Below, piece by piece: positions 30,602-43,700 of a DNA stretch of 64,000 nt. Position 1 is the first letter of the stretch, and each line of letters opens with the position of its first letter. Source of the DNA: Macrocystis pyrifera (Eukaryota > Sar > Phaeophyceae > Laminariales > Laminariaceae); the NCBI GenBank assembly GCA_031763025.1, contig JASSKH010000009.1, forward strand, positions 6,702,512-6,766,511. The letters run 5' to 3'. The translations under genes were made by a program, and so were the position numbers. The notes beneath the pieces are model-generated. The model did no database searches. It saw nothing but the letters and a program-made list of their open reading frames with translations, and had not been told where the DNA came from.

Positions 30602-32147
30602 CAGGTAACGGTATTGTGTACGAGTGCTGCAGGCAGAGTGTGTAGTACTGGTAGCTCCCGTACGAAACAAAGAGGCGAGGGGGGTGCAATCAGAATCCTG
30701 CGACAAGTGAAAAAGAGATACGTAGGCCGCATATTTTTTCGCCGGCTATCCTCCGCGGAGCTTCTATGGACACGTTCGTTTTATGTTGCTGAGTACGCAC
30801 GAAGACCGTACAAAAGCAGTGGAGTATATAGATGTAGGTATACCTGTGATGCGAGCGGTGCGCTCCCTTTTGAATCGTTGGTCAGTATATATAGACCAAG
30901 GTGGCCCTCGCAATATCGTGCTTAGGTGGCAGGTGCGCACCACGATGACACAATCAGGGAGGACTTGCCTCACTCAAAGTACATGTTAATAGTAGCCCTT
31001 TGCGGCGGGAGCTATGAGTATGTATGTAGCAGTACCATCAGTAGGTGTTTCCGACCACCGACACTGATCAGTACTCGCACGTGCTTATGAGTGTTCTTGG
31101 GTCGTCGCGTCGAGACGGCTCGACGTGCACCCGCGATGTCAGTAGAACGATGGTGGTATATGATTAACTTGGCAGGCGCCGATCGGTGATGATGCTTTTT
31201 TGGCCACACGTGGCGCGCTACAGCAATACATAGTAGTAATGAGTTTGTCACTTGCTCGGACCCCACTCTCTGCTGTGAAAAACGCAACTGGCTGATGCTA
31301 CTTGTTTGCGGCTTGAGCAAGAGACTTCTTCTGTCAGGCACGACGAACGTTTTTTAAATATATCTTTCGTGGTGCATTTGGCCTGATGCCATGCACTGCT
31401 CTACACGGTTTGGGGCAACCTCAAATCTTAGTATACTCACCTCCGCAGAACGCCTACCTGTACTCGTAACCCACACGCGCGCGCGTGCGCAGCATCATCG
31501 CTGCAATCCCTGTGGCACGTATACGTTTGATGACGGTCGAGTTGTGGCAAACGCGACAGCCTGTTGGGTTGTTTGGAATACTTACTCGTGGTCAGCCGTA
31601 ATCGTGGCGTCTAGGGCTAAAGCAAAAACAATCAGAGGCCTACCGTAGGTTTCCTGATAAAGTCTTGCATGTATGCGCGACATTTTACCACTTGTTGCAA
31701 GATTGCCGTACACTCCAATTCGGACTAGGTTTCCTCCCAAAAACTTGTGTGCGATTATAAAGGCGTACGGCGCTGCAAGTGGTATATATGCAAACAAACG
31801 CGCGCGCTACTATATTCCCGCGAGTGCGAATCGATTGTACCAGGCACAGCTCTCGAATATCCCCGGCCGAGGGCCTTTTCTTGTGGGGTATTCGGGTACG
31901 CCCTAGGCCACGCGCCGCCCCTTCCCCCCCTCCTCCCCTCTCACGTCTCCCTCCCTCCTCCTTTCCCTCCTTCCCTCCCCCGTTATCCTCCCTCCCCCCC
32001 TCTCCTTACTCCCTCCCCCTCCCGCCCTCACTTCCCGCTCTCCCTCCCTCCCTCCCTCCCTCTCTCCTCCCTCCCTCTCACTCTTCCAACTACCAGGGAA
32101 ACCGGAAACAGCGGCTCCTTCCCCTTCTTCAAAGCTCCAACCCGCAA
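30602..32147. other. Upstream region of the modular gene
   Basis: No supported gene. About 180 bp of almost pure C/T (31918-32090) ends in TACCAG|GG at 32096, a strong splice acceptor. The coding exon from 32148 therefore probably follows a 5' UTR intron. Frames across the C/T tract are Pro/Ser/Leu artefacts. Confidence 0.55.
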
Positions 32148-34918
32148 ATGATGAGCAACACCAAACAGCAACAGATGCGGGTGTGTGAAAGCGAAATATC
32201 TCCGGCCACACCCCCGCCCCCCGCCCTTCCCGTAGTGGCCGACGTCGCTGCGGCGGCGACTCCGGTGGAGGTTCCAGTGGCTCCGGTCGAGGGGGTAACT
32301 CCTACCCCGGCTGAGGGGCAGGCATGGGAGTCAGAGCCATCCCAAGCTGTTCAGGGCGCTGCGATGCTAGACGATGCTGGAAACCCGGGTGGCAATGAGC
32401 GGGAAGGAGGGGACGGGGTTGAGGTTGGGGTCGCGGGCGAGGAAACGTCTGCCACGGAAGGCAAGGGGGAGGACGGAGTTCCTCGAGAGGGGGAAGGCGA
32501 CTTACAGCAGGGCCAGGATCAGGATCAGGAGCCAGCGGTAGGGGCGGCGGCGGCACTGGAGCAGGAAGGAGATGGTGGCGATGATGGTGGTGATGTCGCC
32601 ACTCGTGCCGCCGAGGTCGGTGTGGTGGAAGAGGAGCCTGGAGGAGTGAAACCCGAAGCGGAGGCGGTAGTGGAAGGAGGAGGTAAAGAGAAGGAGGAGA
32701 AGGAGGAGAAGGAAGATAAGGATGAGGATGGTAGAGACGACGGGGTGGCGGCAGCGGCGGCGGGGCTGGCGGAAGAAGAGAACGAGGATTCAGCGCTTGG
32801 AGCGGATGGTGCAGTGGCCGCGGCAGTAGCGGTGGAGAAGGACATTATGGCAGATATAGTTGGAGAAGGGGGCGACGGAGGAGGCGAGGACAACGGGGCG
32901 GGAGGAGGGGGAGAGGAAGAGGTACCAGCCGGAGGACTTGTTGAGGCAGCTATCGACGAAACTTCGCCCGAGGTAGGAACAAAGCTGTGGAGGGGGGGGG
33001 GGGTGGGGGGCATATACGATGCCAGGTACTAGGTTTAGAAATAGAGCTACCCTCAATATGGCGTACATAGGAACACCGTGATCTTGAAAAGAAGCGAAAA
33101 GTGTGGGCAAACCCTTTTTCTCCCGAGGTATTTGTTGTTATTGGCTTGCGGGAAAAAAAAAACTCCTCGACATCACGGGGGAAGAAAAACGCCCCCAAGA
33201 CTGAAACAAACTGAAACCCGCTGAGAAGCAGCCAAAGAACAACCGAAAGAACGGACGAAAAAAATCATCACGTATCACCCTGGGCGGAAACGTATGAACC
33301 GTTTACGAGCATTCATAATTCTGTCACAACCGCCCTTTTGTTTCCGTCCATTTATAGTGCTACATAAAAATACATTGAAACAAGGCAACACGTCCGCCGC
33401 ATAAACCTCGTCGCGTGTGTACTGCAGGAACAGCATGAAGAAGACACTACTAAACCACAAGACCAGGAGGACCATGAGGAGGCTGAGCAACACCAGGGGG
33501 AGGTGGAGGGGGAAGAGAAGGAGAAGGAGCGGGAGCAAGAGGGGCAGCCAGAGGAATATGGGGCGGATGGGGGGGCGCAAAGAGAGGAGGGCAAGGCGCT
33601 CACGCTGGACCAGTGGATCGAACAGGAATGCGAGCCCATGAAAGACTTATCGCCAAGCAGCGATCTCATAGGTACACAAAAGTCTCTCGTCGGACAATTG
33701 TCCGACCGAGCACCTGAACCGAACCTCTCCCCCCCCCCCCCTCACATAAAATATAGTAGTACGACACAGATATGTTTACAGTACCACGTCCGGTCGTGTC
33801 GTGTCTCATTCAGTGTCCGATCAAATGCCTGGTCATCAAGTCTCTCCCCACACATAAAAATACACCACAATGGACGAAAAAATAAGGATCATTAGGATAA
33901 TATGAAATCCAAATGATCCTTACATTTCCGTCCACTCTTAACTTTTGTTTCTCTTGTCTTTGAAAACTGAGTGAACCGACCTGTGTGTACAGCTTTTTGA
34001 ACCAGATTGGAACTCCTCAATCTACGATCTACGACCTGCGACCCACGGCCCATATACCTGGCGTACACGACCTACATACGACCGACGGATTCATCAACGA
34101 CCCGCCCTATTTTTTCAACGACGGTGGTTGCTACAATACCTCTGGCGCAACAACCTGCACGAGGGTTAAAAGTTTTTTTTTATTCTCCTTCTCTGTCGTC
34201 GGCATTGTTTTTTTTTCTTCAACCATTTCGCACCTCTTACAGACCATTTTTGTTCCTCCGTCATGATCTACGTAGATCTTCCAGGGAAGATAGGTTAATG
34301 ATCTGTACGATCTAAATGTCGCTGTTGCAGAGTGGGAGCCGTAAAATCCGCATGATATATGATGGCATGTTTTCTTGGGTCGGATATTTAATGTGCAGAA
34401 ACAGACTATGACAGACACGAAGCTAACGCCACCCGGCCGACCAACATCGAAAGATGCACGGGATATGCACAGCACTCCATTCACTACGTTAAGCGCTGCA
34501 CCAGTGTTCCCAAGTCCCGCTAACGGGGGAATCGATCATGAACGGGCGTGTCATGTCGCAACACAAAAAGAAACAACAAACAACAGCAGCACTCGAAGTG
34601 GACTACCAGGGTATGTTTAAAACCCGCATGATCTATGATGACATATTTCTCGGGTCGCCGCATGTCGTAACGGCGGCTTAAGATCTAGGTGATCTGTCTG
34701 CTGACAGATATATCGTGACCTGTCGGAGGTGTGCACTGTTTTCCGTGCATAGCGAAACGAAAACGTTCGACGAGCGCCGTGCCTGCCTAACGTGGGCGTC
34801 AACACAACATTAACACACGTTCGGTCATGTGCATATGTGGTAGATAGATGGATGCAGGATGCGGTAGCAGCAGCAGCAGCAGTGAAAAAAAACTGACTTG
34901 TATCGTCCAACTTGCACG

Positions 34919-34951
<33 letters not shown>

Positions 34952-37900
34952 GAGTGCGCGGGTTGACCCTCCTTGGGACTCGAGAAAAAAACATATTGCA
35001 GCAGCAGAGATGCGAATTTCCTGCCGTCGGTGACACACGACATTTCCACAAGCCCGACACAAGATGATATCCTGCTGTAAGCTTTTTTCGCATGAATTAG
35101 ACCTTTCGGCGAAGAGTACCGCGAAAAAAATAACAAAAAAACTTTGGCCTCGCCCAAGGGTGTTGCGATCGCTTTTCAGCTCTTTTCGTTTTTCTCCATA
35201 ACGGCACAGAGAGGGTGCGTCACTATTTCGGGGGACCATAGTAAGTAGGACCTACGGTACACACAAAAACCTATGTATTTCGCTATTTTTACCGACAATA
35301 TTTGGTCCTATTTACTATGGTCCCACGTAATATTACAGTGGCATACCTCGTACCGGTCAGCACGCTGTGATATTTACTTTTTTGTGGTAAGTGCTTGTTT
35401 TAAGACTACTGTAGAGCCTAGAGGTGCTGGCCGGTTCGCGTGAACAAAGCTTTCGGGTGAGATATTTTGCGCCCCTTCGTGTTCATTATACCTCACAAAA
35501 TAACCCACCACCCCTACCCCTGCCCCTATCAGCCGACACGCCCAGAAGGCAATCACCCCTACCGTGGCATTGCTCGGTGATTAAAACGCATATATATATA
35601 TATGTACACACATATATATACCCTTGCATGCTCCCCCCGTTGCTGTTCGCGTAACGCCTCCTCCGTAGGGGAGGATATTCACCCCTCGCTGGCGGACGAG
35701 CCGGTGACCCAGTGCCACGAGTGGATGCGGGACGGGTCGGAGTTCGTGCTGAAGTACGTTGACCTGGACGGCGGGACGCTCTCAGACTGGTGGAACGTGA
35801 ATATCGCGCAGGTGTACACACACGTTCGGTTGCTACGCCGGCTTAGGAGAGCAGTCCCGTTTATTAGGGGGACAAAAAAAAGCAGTCAAATCCTAAGCAA
35901 TGTGTTCCCCGAAACGTGACTGCGGTCCTGAAAGGGCCTAACGGGCGCGGTGGAATATAAAAATCGTACACGCGGGTACAGTACGTGTAAGGCCCACAAA
36001 AAAATATATATATATATATATCTGGTATTGAAAAAAAAAAAAAAAAAAAAACTGTACCACGGTAGTATTGTTGGGGGGCGTAGTAAATAGGACCAAATAT
36101 TGAGAGTAAAAGTAGGTAAATATATAGGTTTTTGTATGTACCATAGGTTACTATTTACTCTAGGTCCCCCGTGATGGTGATAAGAGCGCAAGGCTCTCAT
36201 TTTTTTTCATGAGAGGATGCCAAGAAAATAGGATCGAGAATTTGTGCGCAAAGCGGCGAGCGCCGCACTCGAATCCTAAAGAATCGCCCACTACGGGGGG
36301 ACCACAGTGAATAGGACAAAATATTGTTATTACGGGGGTCCATAGTTAATAGGACCTATGGTATACATTAAAAAAAAACTATATATTTACCTATTTTTAC
36401 TGACAAAATTTGGTCCCATTAACCATGGGCCCCCGTAATAGTAAAAAGAGGGAAAATGTACAGTTTTTTTTTTTTTGTGTACACCGTAGGTCCTATTCAC
36501 TACGGTCCCCCGTAGTGGGAAGTATGTGCTCAATGGTGTTCGAGGGCGGTTACACGATAATGTGCTGCTGCGGTTTCGCTTCGATTCGGTGCTTCTGGTG
36601 AGCGGGCCCGTGCTGCAAACAAGGGGTAGAGGGTGAGAGCGAGGGATGGGTTAAAGGTGCTGACAACGGCGCGCGTGGGTAGGCGCCAACAGTTGCGGCT
36701 GCTGTATGTGTGTGCTGTCTTCACGTTAAACCGTTACTCCTACCCGACCGCACCGGTGCACCCAGCCGGTGTCCGTCCAGACTCCTTATCCTAGAGAGAT
36801 ACCAATTCTGTGGTCACAGGCTGTGAGACGGAGAAAAACTGTGTATTTTGTATAGGCACGGGTGGGGCAAAGCTTACAGGTCGGGTATTCAGCGAATGAC
36901 CCCGAAAAAAAAACGACTCGCGATGCGCGCGGTTGGGCATGCCTAGAGCGCGGACAATGCCTTGTGGGTGCGTGCCTGTAGGCACTACCGTATCACAGGG
37001 ACTCGCGCGGTGGGTGCCTTATTGGTGACTGGCCTTTTGGCTGCTCTATTAATAGTCGCCGCGTCGTTCATGTTTTGTTTTTTTTTTTCTGACTGGGCGG
37101 TGGTGCCAACCCGGAGGTGAATAATCTCTTTATATAGCGTGTCAATTAGCTGCTTTGACCGTGATAGACATGGGACCTGTGTGACTCGAGACGGTGGAGT
37201 GTCAGCCCGGAAAAAAACGTCTCCCTTTTGTGGCGTCTTTGATCGTCGTCGGTACGTCTGCTTGCTTTGCGCATTTTCTAACGAACTCATATTACGGGAG
37301 ACCATAGTACATAGGACCAAGTATTGTTAGTAAAAATAGGTAAATATATAGGTTTTCATGTATACCATAGGTCGTAATAACTATAGTTCCCCGTAATAGT
37401 ATACGCCGCGAGCGCTACTTTTAGGGTACCTCTGAACGGCTAGCAATCCGTGTGTATACCTTTTATTTAGCTGTGTATCTCTTGCGTCTTCTTGTGTAGT
37501 TCGTATTAAATATCATTTCAAATTACGTGTATTCTCCGTTTGTTTTCAAAATGTTTTTTATGTTTTCTTGTTTGGCTGGCTTTGTTATATTTTCGTACCC
37601 GGTACGTTGTCGGCTTTTAATTTGGTTATGACCTCAATCAAAAATGCGAAACAGCAGTTGTCTTTGTTTCTGTCTCGTCGTCAGTGACCACATACTTGAA
37701 TTTGTACCGTCTCTGTACATTGAACAAAAAATCAGGACCCTGACAGACCGGGTGAACCGATGACGGGACTTGCGTATGGAAAGAACTAAAAAAAAAACAT
37801 GTGTGTGAAGACAATAAACAAGGTCCTTCGACCATGTACCCCCCTTTTGGTATGCGGACGATGCGATTGGAACAAGCGCCACACATTGTCGGGTGGCAAA

Positions 37901-38551
37901 TGAAACAATAGCCGTGCTACGCATATACACACACGTACGGTATGCCTCAAGGAGGCGATGCCAACTCGCAGCGGTCGCGATGTGCCTCGATCCTTCTTCT
38001 TCTTCTTCTTCAGTGCTGCTTTCGTTTTTTTTTTTTTTTTTTCCCCTCCTTTTCGCCAGGGCGAGGATGACGTGAGCGCCGGCGACCTCTTCTCCAGGGC
38101 CGTGACAAGCTTGGGCCTCACCATGCCCGACAAGTTGAGGGAAGCCGTCGAGGCGGGGGACGACAAGGCCCTCAGGGAGCAGTCCACGGCCTTGCAGTAC
38201 AAGAACGTCTTCGGAGCGCCAAGTCCCTCCGACGGTGTGTGTGTGACTGACAACGCCATCGACTGTATCCCCTCACGCAAAGGACTCGTTCTCCCAGCAT
38301 TTTTGGGCGCAGCTTGCTCCCCTCGCATTTCGTGCGGCTCGTCGAACAACCTCGCCCCGGTTCGTAAAAAAGGCTTGGCGAAAGCAAATCGATGTCTGCC
38401 AAAGTCGGTGAAAACCCGACGTGCTCCGTCCCGGCGTTGTACGCTGGGATGCGAAGGGGTCTCTGGTCACACAAGTTTGACCGTGCATGGGACACGAGTC
38501 CAGTAGTACATCCCGCTTTCCCCTCTTTGCCCTTTTCTTTTCCTGATGATG

Positions 38552-38638
<87 letters not shown>

Positions 38639-40752
38639 TTCTCGCAGTAGCTCGTTTGACTGAAATCATGCCTGTGGCAGTCACAAAACAGGCTGTGAAC
38701 AAAAACACGCACACCGATCGGAGAAACCAAACAAGCAAACGAAAAAGTGCGCACGGCAATATCATGCCAGTCCGTAAGTGACCCGGCGCTAACGAGCTGT
38801 GGTATACCATCCCGCATTGCCTGCAACCAAAATAAATAACCAGAAACGTATCCATGGTACATTAGTATCGTATATACACCCGAAAAAAAAATCAAAAATG
38901 AAGAAAAAAAAATAACATCTCCGCCGCGACCCAAGGCCAAATGACTAAGGCAAGCAACAAATGAGTACCCCCCGCCCCCCCCCCCCCCCCCCCCCCGCGC
39001 GCCACCCCGGACACCGGACATCATGACAACGCCTCTCGCTACGGGAATTGCGTTTGCGGACTATTTTCGGGACAATGAACGTTTTTCATATCGCGCGCGG
39101 GCCACCTACAGAAACCGACCCCCCCCCGTCGCCCCACTCATGGGTCGCGGGGGAAGGCATGTACAACTTGGCGCCTCCCCTCACGAAGAAGATTATGTCG
39201 GAGGAACGGAAGTATTTGCTGGACGTCATATACTCCAGAGAAGAGGTGAGTGTTTTGGGGTGCGAGGGTCTATGGTCATACGACTACGGCCATGCATGAT
39301 AATGAGTACCCCCCCCCCCCCCCCGCTCCCTTCCCCTCCTCTCCCCTCCCCCCTCCCCGCCGCCGTTGACACAACGCTTCCCGCGTGTTCAGAGTCATAC
39401 AGGGGGGTGTCTGCCTGGTGCAGTGTTTTCAGGATCCTGGACGCAGATGTATATCACACCTGTGATCAGTGTTTTCAGGATCCTGGACGCAGATGTACAT
39501 CACACCTGTCATTAGTTTGCTAAGTATGGCTTTCGATGAAATCCTCGAATTTTTCAGCTGATGTTTTTAGTTTTATTCTTTTGTGGGCGTTCGTTCATAC
39601 ACACGAGGGTACGCTGGTGCGCGTATACGAGCGTTTCTTAGATTCCTACAACTGAAAAACTCTTGGAGTCTCGTACACCAGTCGAAGAGCCGACTTATGC
39701 AGAGAGAGAAAGAAAAAAAAAAACGTGAGCGTAATCGGACGAGAAAATTCCACACGGGGCTGGTCGTTTTTGATCTTTTGTTTTTGTTTTTGTCAAGCAC
39801 CCATCACGACATCATACAAAAGAAAAAGTTTTTTGTTGGTTTTTCATGCTTCGTTTATTTTAACAAGTGAACGACGGCAGTGCTAACGACCACCTCGCCA
39901 GCATTAGGAGAATATTACGTATGAAGCTAGATGTTAGTTTACGTCGTCTTCGCGAATGCCCATGTAACCTTGGTCGTAGAAAAGCGAGCTGCAAAACCGT
40001 CTCGCCAAAAGAAAAAAAAAAAAAAAAAAACAAAAACGAAAGGCGCAAAATATTTTTGCGTACCCCCCCCCCCCCCCCCCCCCCCCCCCGCCCCCCGCGC
40101 CCCCGCGCGCAGGACATACACACAGAGGAAACGGGATACTATTACGGGGGGCCATAGTAAACAGGACCAAATATTGTTAGTAAAAATAGGTAATATATAC
40201 CACTCTGACCCGAAATATGGGGACCGTTAGCATATAATTATTCAATCCAAACGGTCCTTATATTTTGGGTCAGAGTGGTATAAGTTTCTGTGTGTACCGT
40301 AGGTCCTGCTAACTATGGTCCCCCGTACTATTACAGTAGAAGTACAGCACGCACGAGCTGTGGTTTTACCGTCCCGGTATCGGCCTGCATGTCAAAATCT
40401 GAATTGCTCCCGGGAAAGTATCCGTGGTGTATGCGACGTCTGATTCATCCGACGGTCGTGGGGGGGTGAGGCCCTCAAGTGAAAAAGCTGTCGGTCAGCA
40501 CGCGTATCGGAGTGTAGCGCATGGAAATGGTGGTCGGGTCGCGCGAACCAGCGTTCTTCGAAATGTCGTGTTTCCGGCGGAGATCTGTTGAGCTCCTCCC
40601 TTCGTGCGACATTAAGCTCAAGCAAATAAGCCGCCACCCAAGAAGGCATCGCTCACGTGCGGTACCAGGTATTTACGGGAAGAGAGTAAACGAACGTATA
40701 GTACATAGGACCCCCAAATCACTTTGGGTAGCACTTTCTCCTCCGTGCAAGG

Positions 40753-40794
<42 letters not shown>

Positions 40795-43700
40795 GCGCTT
40801 GGTGCAAGCAATGTCTGCCTGGTCGGTGAAAACCCGACATGCTCCGTCCCGGCATTGTAGGGATGTGAGGGTCTATGGTCATACGACTACGGCCATGCAC
40901 GAGATCGAGTACATCTCTCCTATCGAGTATACCCCCCCCCCCCCCCCCCCCCCCCGCCTCCCCCCCCCGCCGTCAGTGCAATGGTTGAGGAAGTGCAGCC
41001 CCAATACCGGCCGTAACACGGAATGCCGCTACCGCTATGTCTCCGAACAAAAAGACCATTCGGGTTGAGTATTAGTAAGCCAACGGTCCGTGTATTTCGG
41101 AAATTCAAGCGGTTCTTTACATTTTCGGAGTTCCAAAGAATTCCTTGTGTTTTGGAAATCCAAGCGGCCCGTATATTTCGGAAATCCCAAGCGGTCTTTA
41201 TGTTTCGGAAATCCAAATCCGAACAAATTCCTATGTTCCGGCAATCAAGAAGGTCCTTGTATTTCGGAAATTCAAACAAATCAGGGTATTTCGGAAATCC
41301 AAGCGGTCCGTATATTCCGGAAATCCAAGTGGTCTTTTTACATAATGGAAATCCTAACGAAAACTTCCGGAAGCCCAAACGGCCTTCACATCATGAAAAT
41401 CCAACCCAAATACTTACTTTCCGGAAACCCAAACGGTCCTTGCATTTCCGAAGTCTAAACTGTCCTTACTTTTCGGAAATCCACGCGGGGTTTACATTTC
41501 GGAATCCGAATTCAAAAAATCGTAATATTCCGGAAACCCAAACGGTTAGTGTGTTTCGGAATCCAAACGGTCATTGTACTCGCACGGAAATCCAAGCGGT
41601 CCTTGCACTTCGGGACAGAGCGGTAGTATAATTACGGGGGGGCGTAGGAAATAGGACCAAATATTCTTAGTAAAAATAGGTTAGTATAGAAGTTTTTGAG
41701 CGTACCAGAGGTCCTCTTTACTATGGTCCCCCGTGTAATATTACATGGGGCCGTAGTAAACGGGACCAAATGTTGTTAGCAAAAATAGGTAAATATATAG
41801 GTTTTAGTGTGTACCGTAGGTCCTATTCACTATGGTCCCCCCGTAACAGTATGTTTTTTTTTAAAGCTGGCGTACACATTGTCCAGCTGGGCGTTCCGCC
41901 CTTTTTTTTCGCCCTTTTCGAGCACTTTTCAGCTTTCCCGCTGGCCGTCCCGCCCTTTTCCTTTCGCCCGCGCTTGATCGCCGCCCGTGTGTGTTTTACG
42001 CGCACACAAGGTGGAAGCTGCGATCGGTAGGCCCCTGGAGGACGAGGAAGTGCAGGAGGAGGAAGAGGGCAGGACGGCCACGTTCGAGGAGTGGGTGGAG
42101 CAGCACTGCAGGCCCATGACGTTCATCCCCCGCAGGGGCGACCAAACTCTCACGTGTGAGTGTGGCGGGAGGGGAATCGTCATGGTGTGTATCTACCGTG
42201 TAGAGAAAAGCTTGCGCTGGGGTGTGCGGCGGTCGTTTTTCCAGCCCTCGTTTTTTTTTCTCTTTTTTTTCGCTCTTCTTGACAACGGTGAGAGTGCTGT
42301 ACAAAGTCGAACCTTTTTATGTATATATAGATATTTTCGGAAGTCTCTCTCTGTCTCCCTCTCTCTCGACCGAATTTTTTTCCCGAAACGCCTCGGTACG
42401 GTATTGACAACCATTTTTTTTTTGCCGTTCTGGCAACATGGAGCGCTGAAAAAAGGTTGCCACTCAACGCTCTTTGTAACGGTAAAACAAAAAAAGTTGA
42501 TTCCTCTGCTTTTTTTTTGGGGCGGTCGCCGCGTTGAGCTCAGCGCGGTGGTTTGTCTACTGTGGGCCTGTATATCCATTTTCCTGGAAATAGCATTCAG
42601 CAGAAGTGTTTTTTTTTCCATGATCGTAAAGTAGTTGAAATTTGCCCCTTTTGTTTAGAAGCATGAAAGTAGAGCGTGATTTTGTCTTTATTTGGCTTCG
42701 GGTTTGCCTCGTACCTGGATTATTTTGGTTATCGGAGACCTTTTTTCCCCCAGAATTCCGAAGTTTGGAAAATTTGGAAATTCGTAGCGAGATACGGAGG
42801 CTTTCTGTCTCGATTTGTGAAATTATTCAGAAACGCTAAAATATCAGGAAACTTAAATTTCACATATTTGGAAAACAAAGCAGGACAATCTAGAAGACCT
42901 AAGAAAATGCGTTAAAAAAAAAAAAACTGGAAATTATGGAAATTACGGGGGAAAAAAAAATCTCCGATAAAAAAGGCCCTATACTTCGAAGTATTTGAAG
43001 AATAAAAGTGAAAGCATATATATAACAAAAACGAATCGGTACGTACGATATCGGAAAAAAAATCCCGGACGAGGCCCCCCCGCTTCGGTGCAGCATATCC
43101 CATCCAACCCCATGGGTCCATTGAACGATCGACGGCGGCGTCAAGCACCAGACGCATGCATCCAAACGATATAGGACGTGTTTGTGTCCGTCGCGCGCAA
43201 GCAAGCAGAGGGGGAGTCGACAACGTTTGGGTGTTTTTACTCGTGCACTACCCACTGGCCTACTTAGTCACGTGACCACGTGGGCGTGCAGGCAATGCTA
43301 AATAAACAGGGAGGGGGGGGGGGGGGGCGGTGGGGGGTGATAGGTATGTCGGTGGGTAGGTGGGTGAGCGGGTGGGTGGGTAGGTTGGGAGGTTGTTGGT
43401 CAGAGCTCCACATGAAAGCAGCTCTGGCAGGGTGTGCGAAGAATGCCGACAGCGTGCCGCAGTAAGTACAGCGCAGCGGATTCGGGTTTCCTACGCAGGG
43501 AGAATGCGAAACGGGTGAAATTGGGGAACGTCTATGGCAGGCACTGAACGTAGTCGTCACGTTTTTCGAGGTGTTGACGCGTGCTACTCGTACGAATACA
43601 CGCGTAGGGGTTTTCACTTTTTTTCGGCGTTTAAGGCAACATTGTCTGATGGGGTGATTTTTGGGGTTCCCGAAAGGTGGTGAGGAACCACCGAATCAGG

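Larger units (their letters stand above)
33428..39245 (+). other. Module 1 of the duplicated domain (four exons)
   Basis: Exons 33428..33671, 35669..35811, 38060..38234 and 39112..39245. The first is longer than its counterpart because of an acidic Glu/Gln insert before LDQWIEQECEPM. The others read PVTQCHEWM with VDLDGGTLSDWWN, then LFSRAV with EAVEAGDD and KNVFGAPSP, then SPHSWVAGEGM with RKYLLDVIYSREE. Entry and exit are both phase 0, so the block can duplicate without breaking the frame. Confidence 0.75.

Noticed and set aside
41030..41625. CRISPR-like array
   Set aside because: Units abut each other with no unique spacers, vary in sequence, and sit in a eukaryotic intron.
41023..41631. 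A 200-residue repeat protein with FGNP and FRKSK units
   Set aside because: The 27-bp minisatellite has a unit divisible by three, so all plus frames stay open; the block has transposon-type inverted ends instead.
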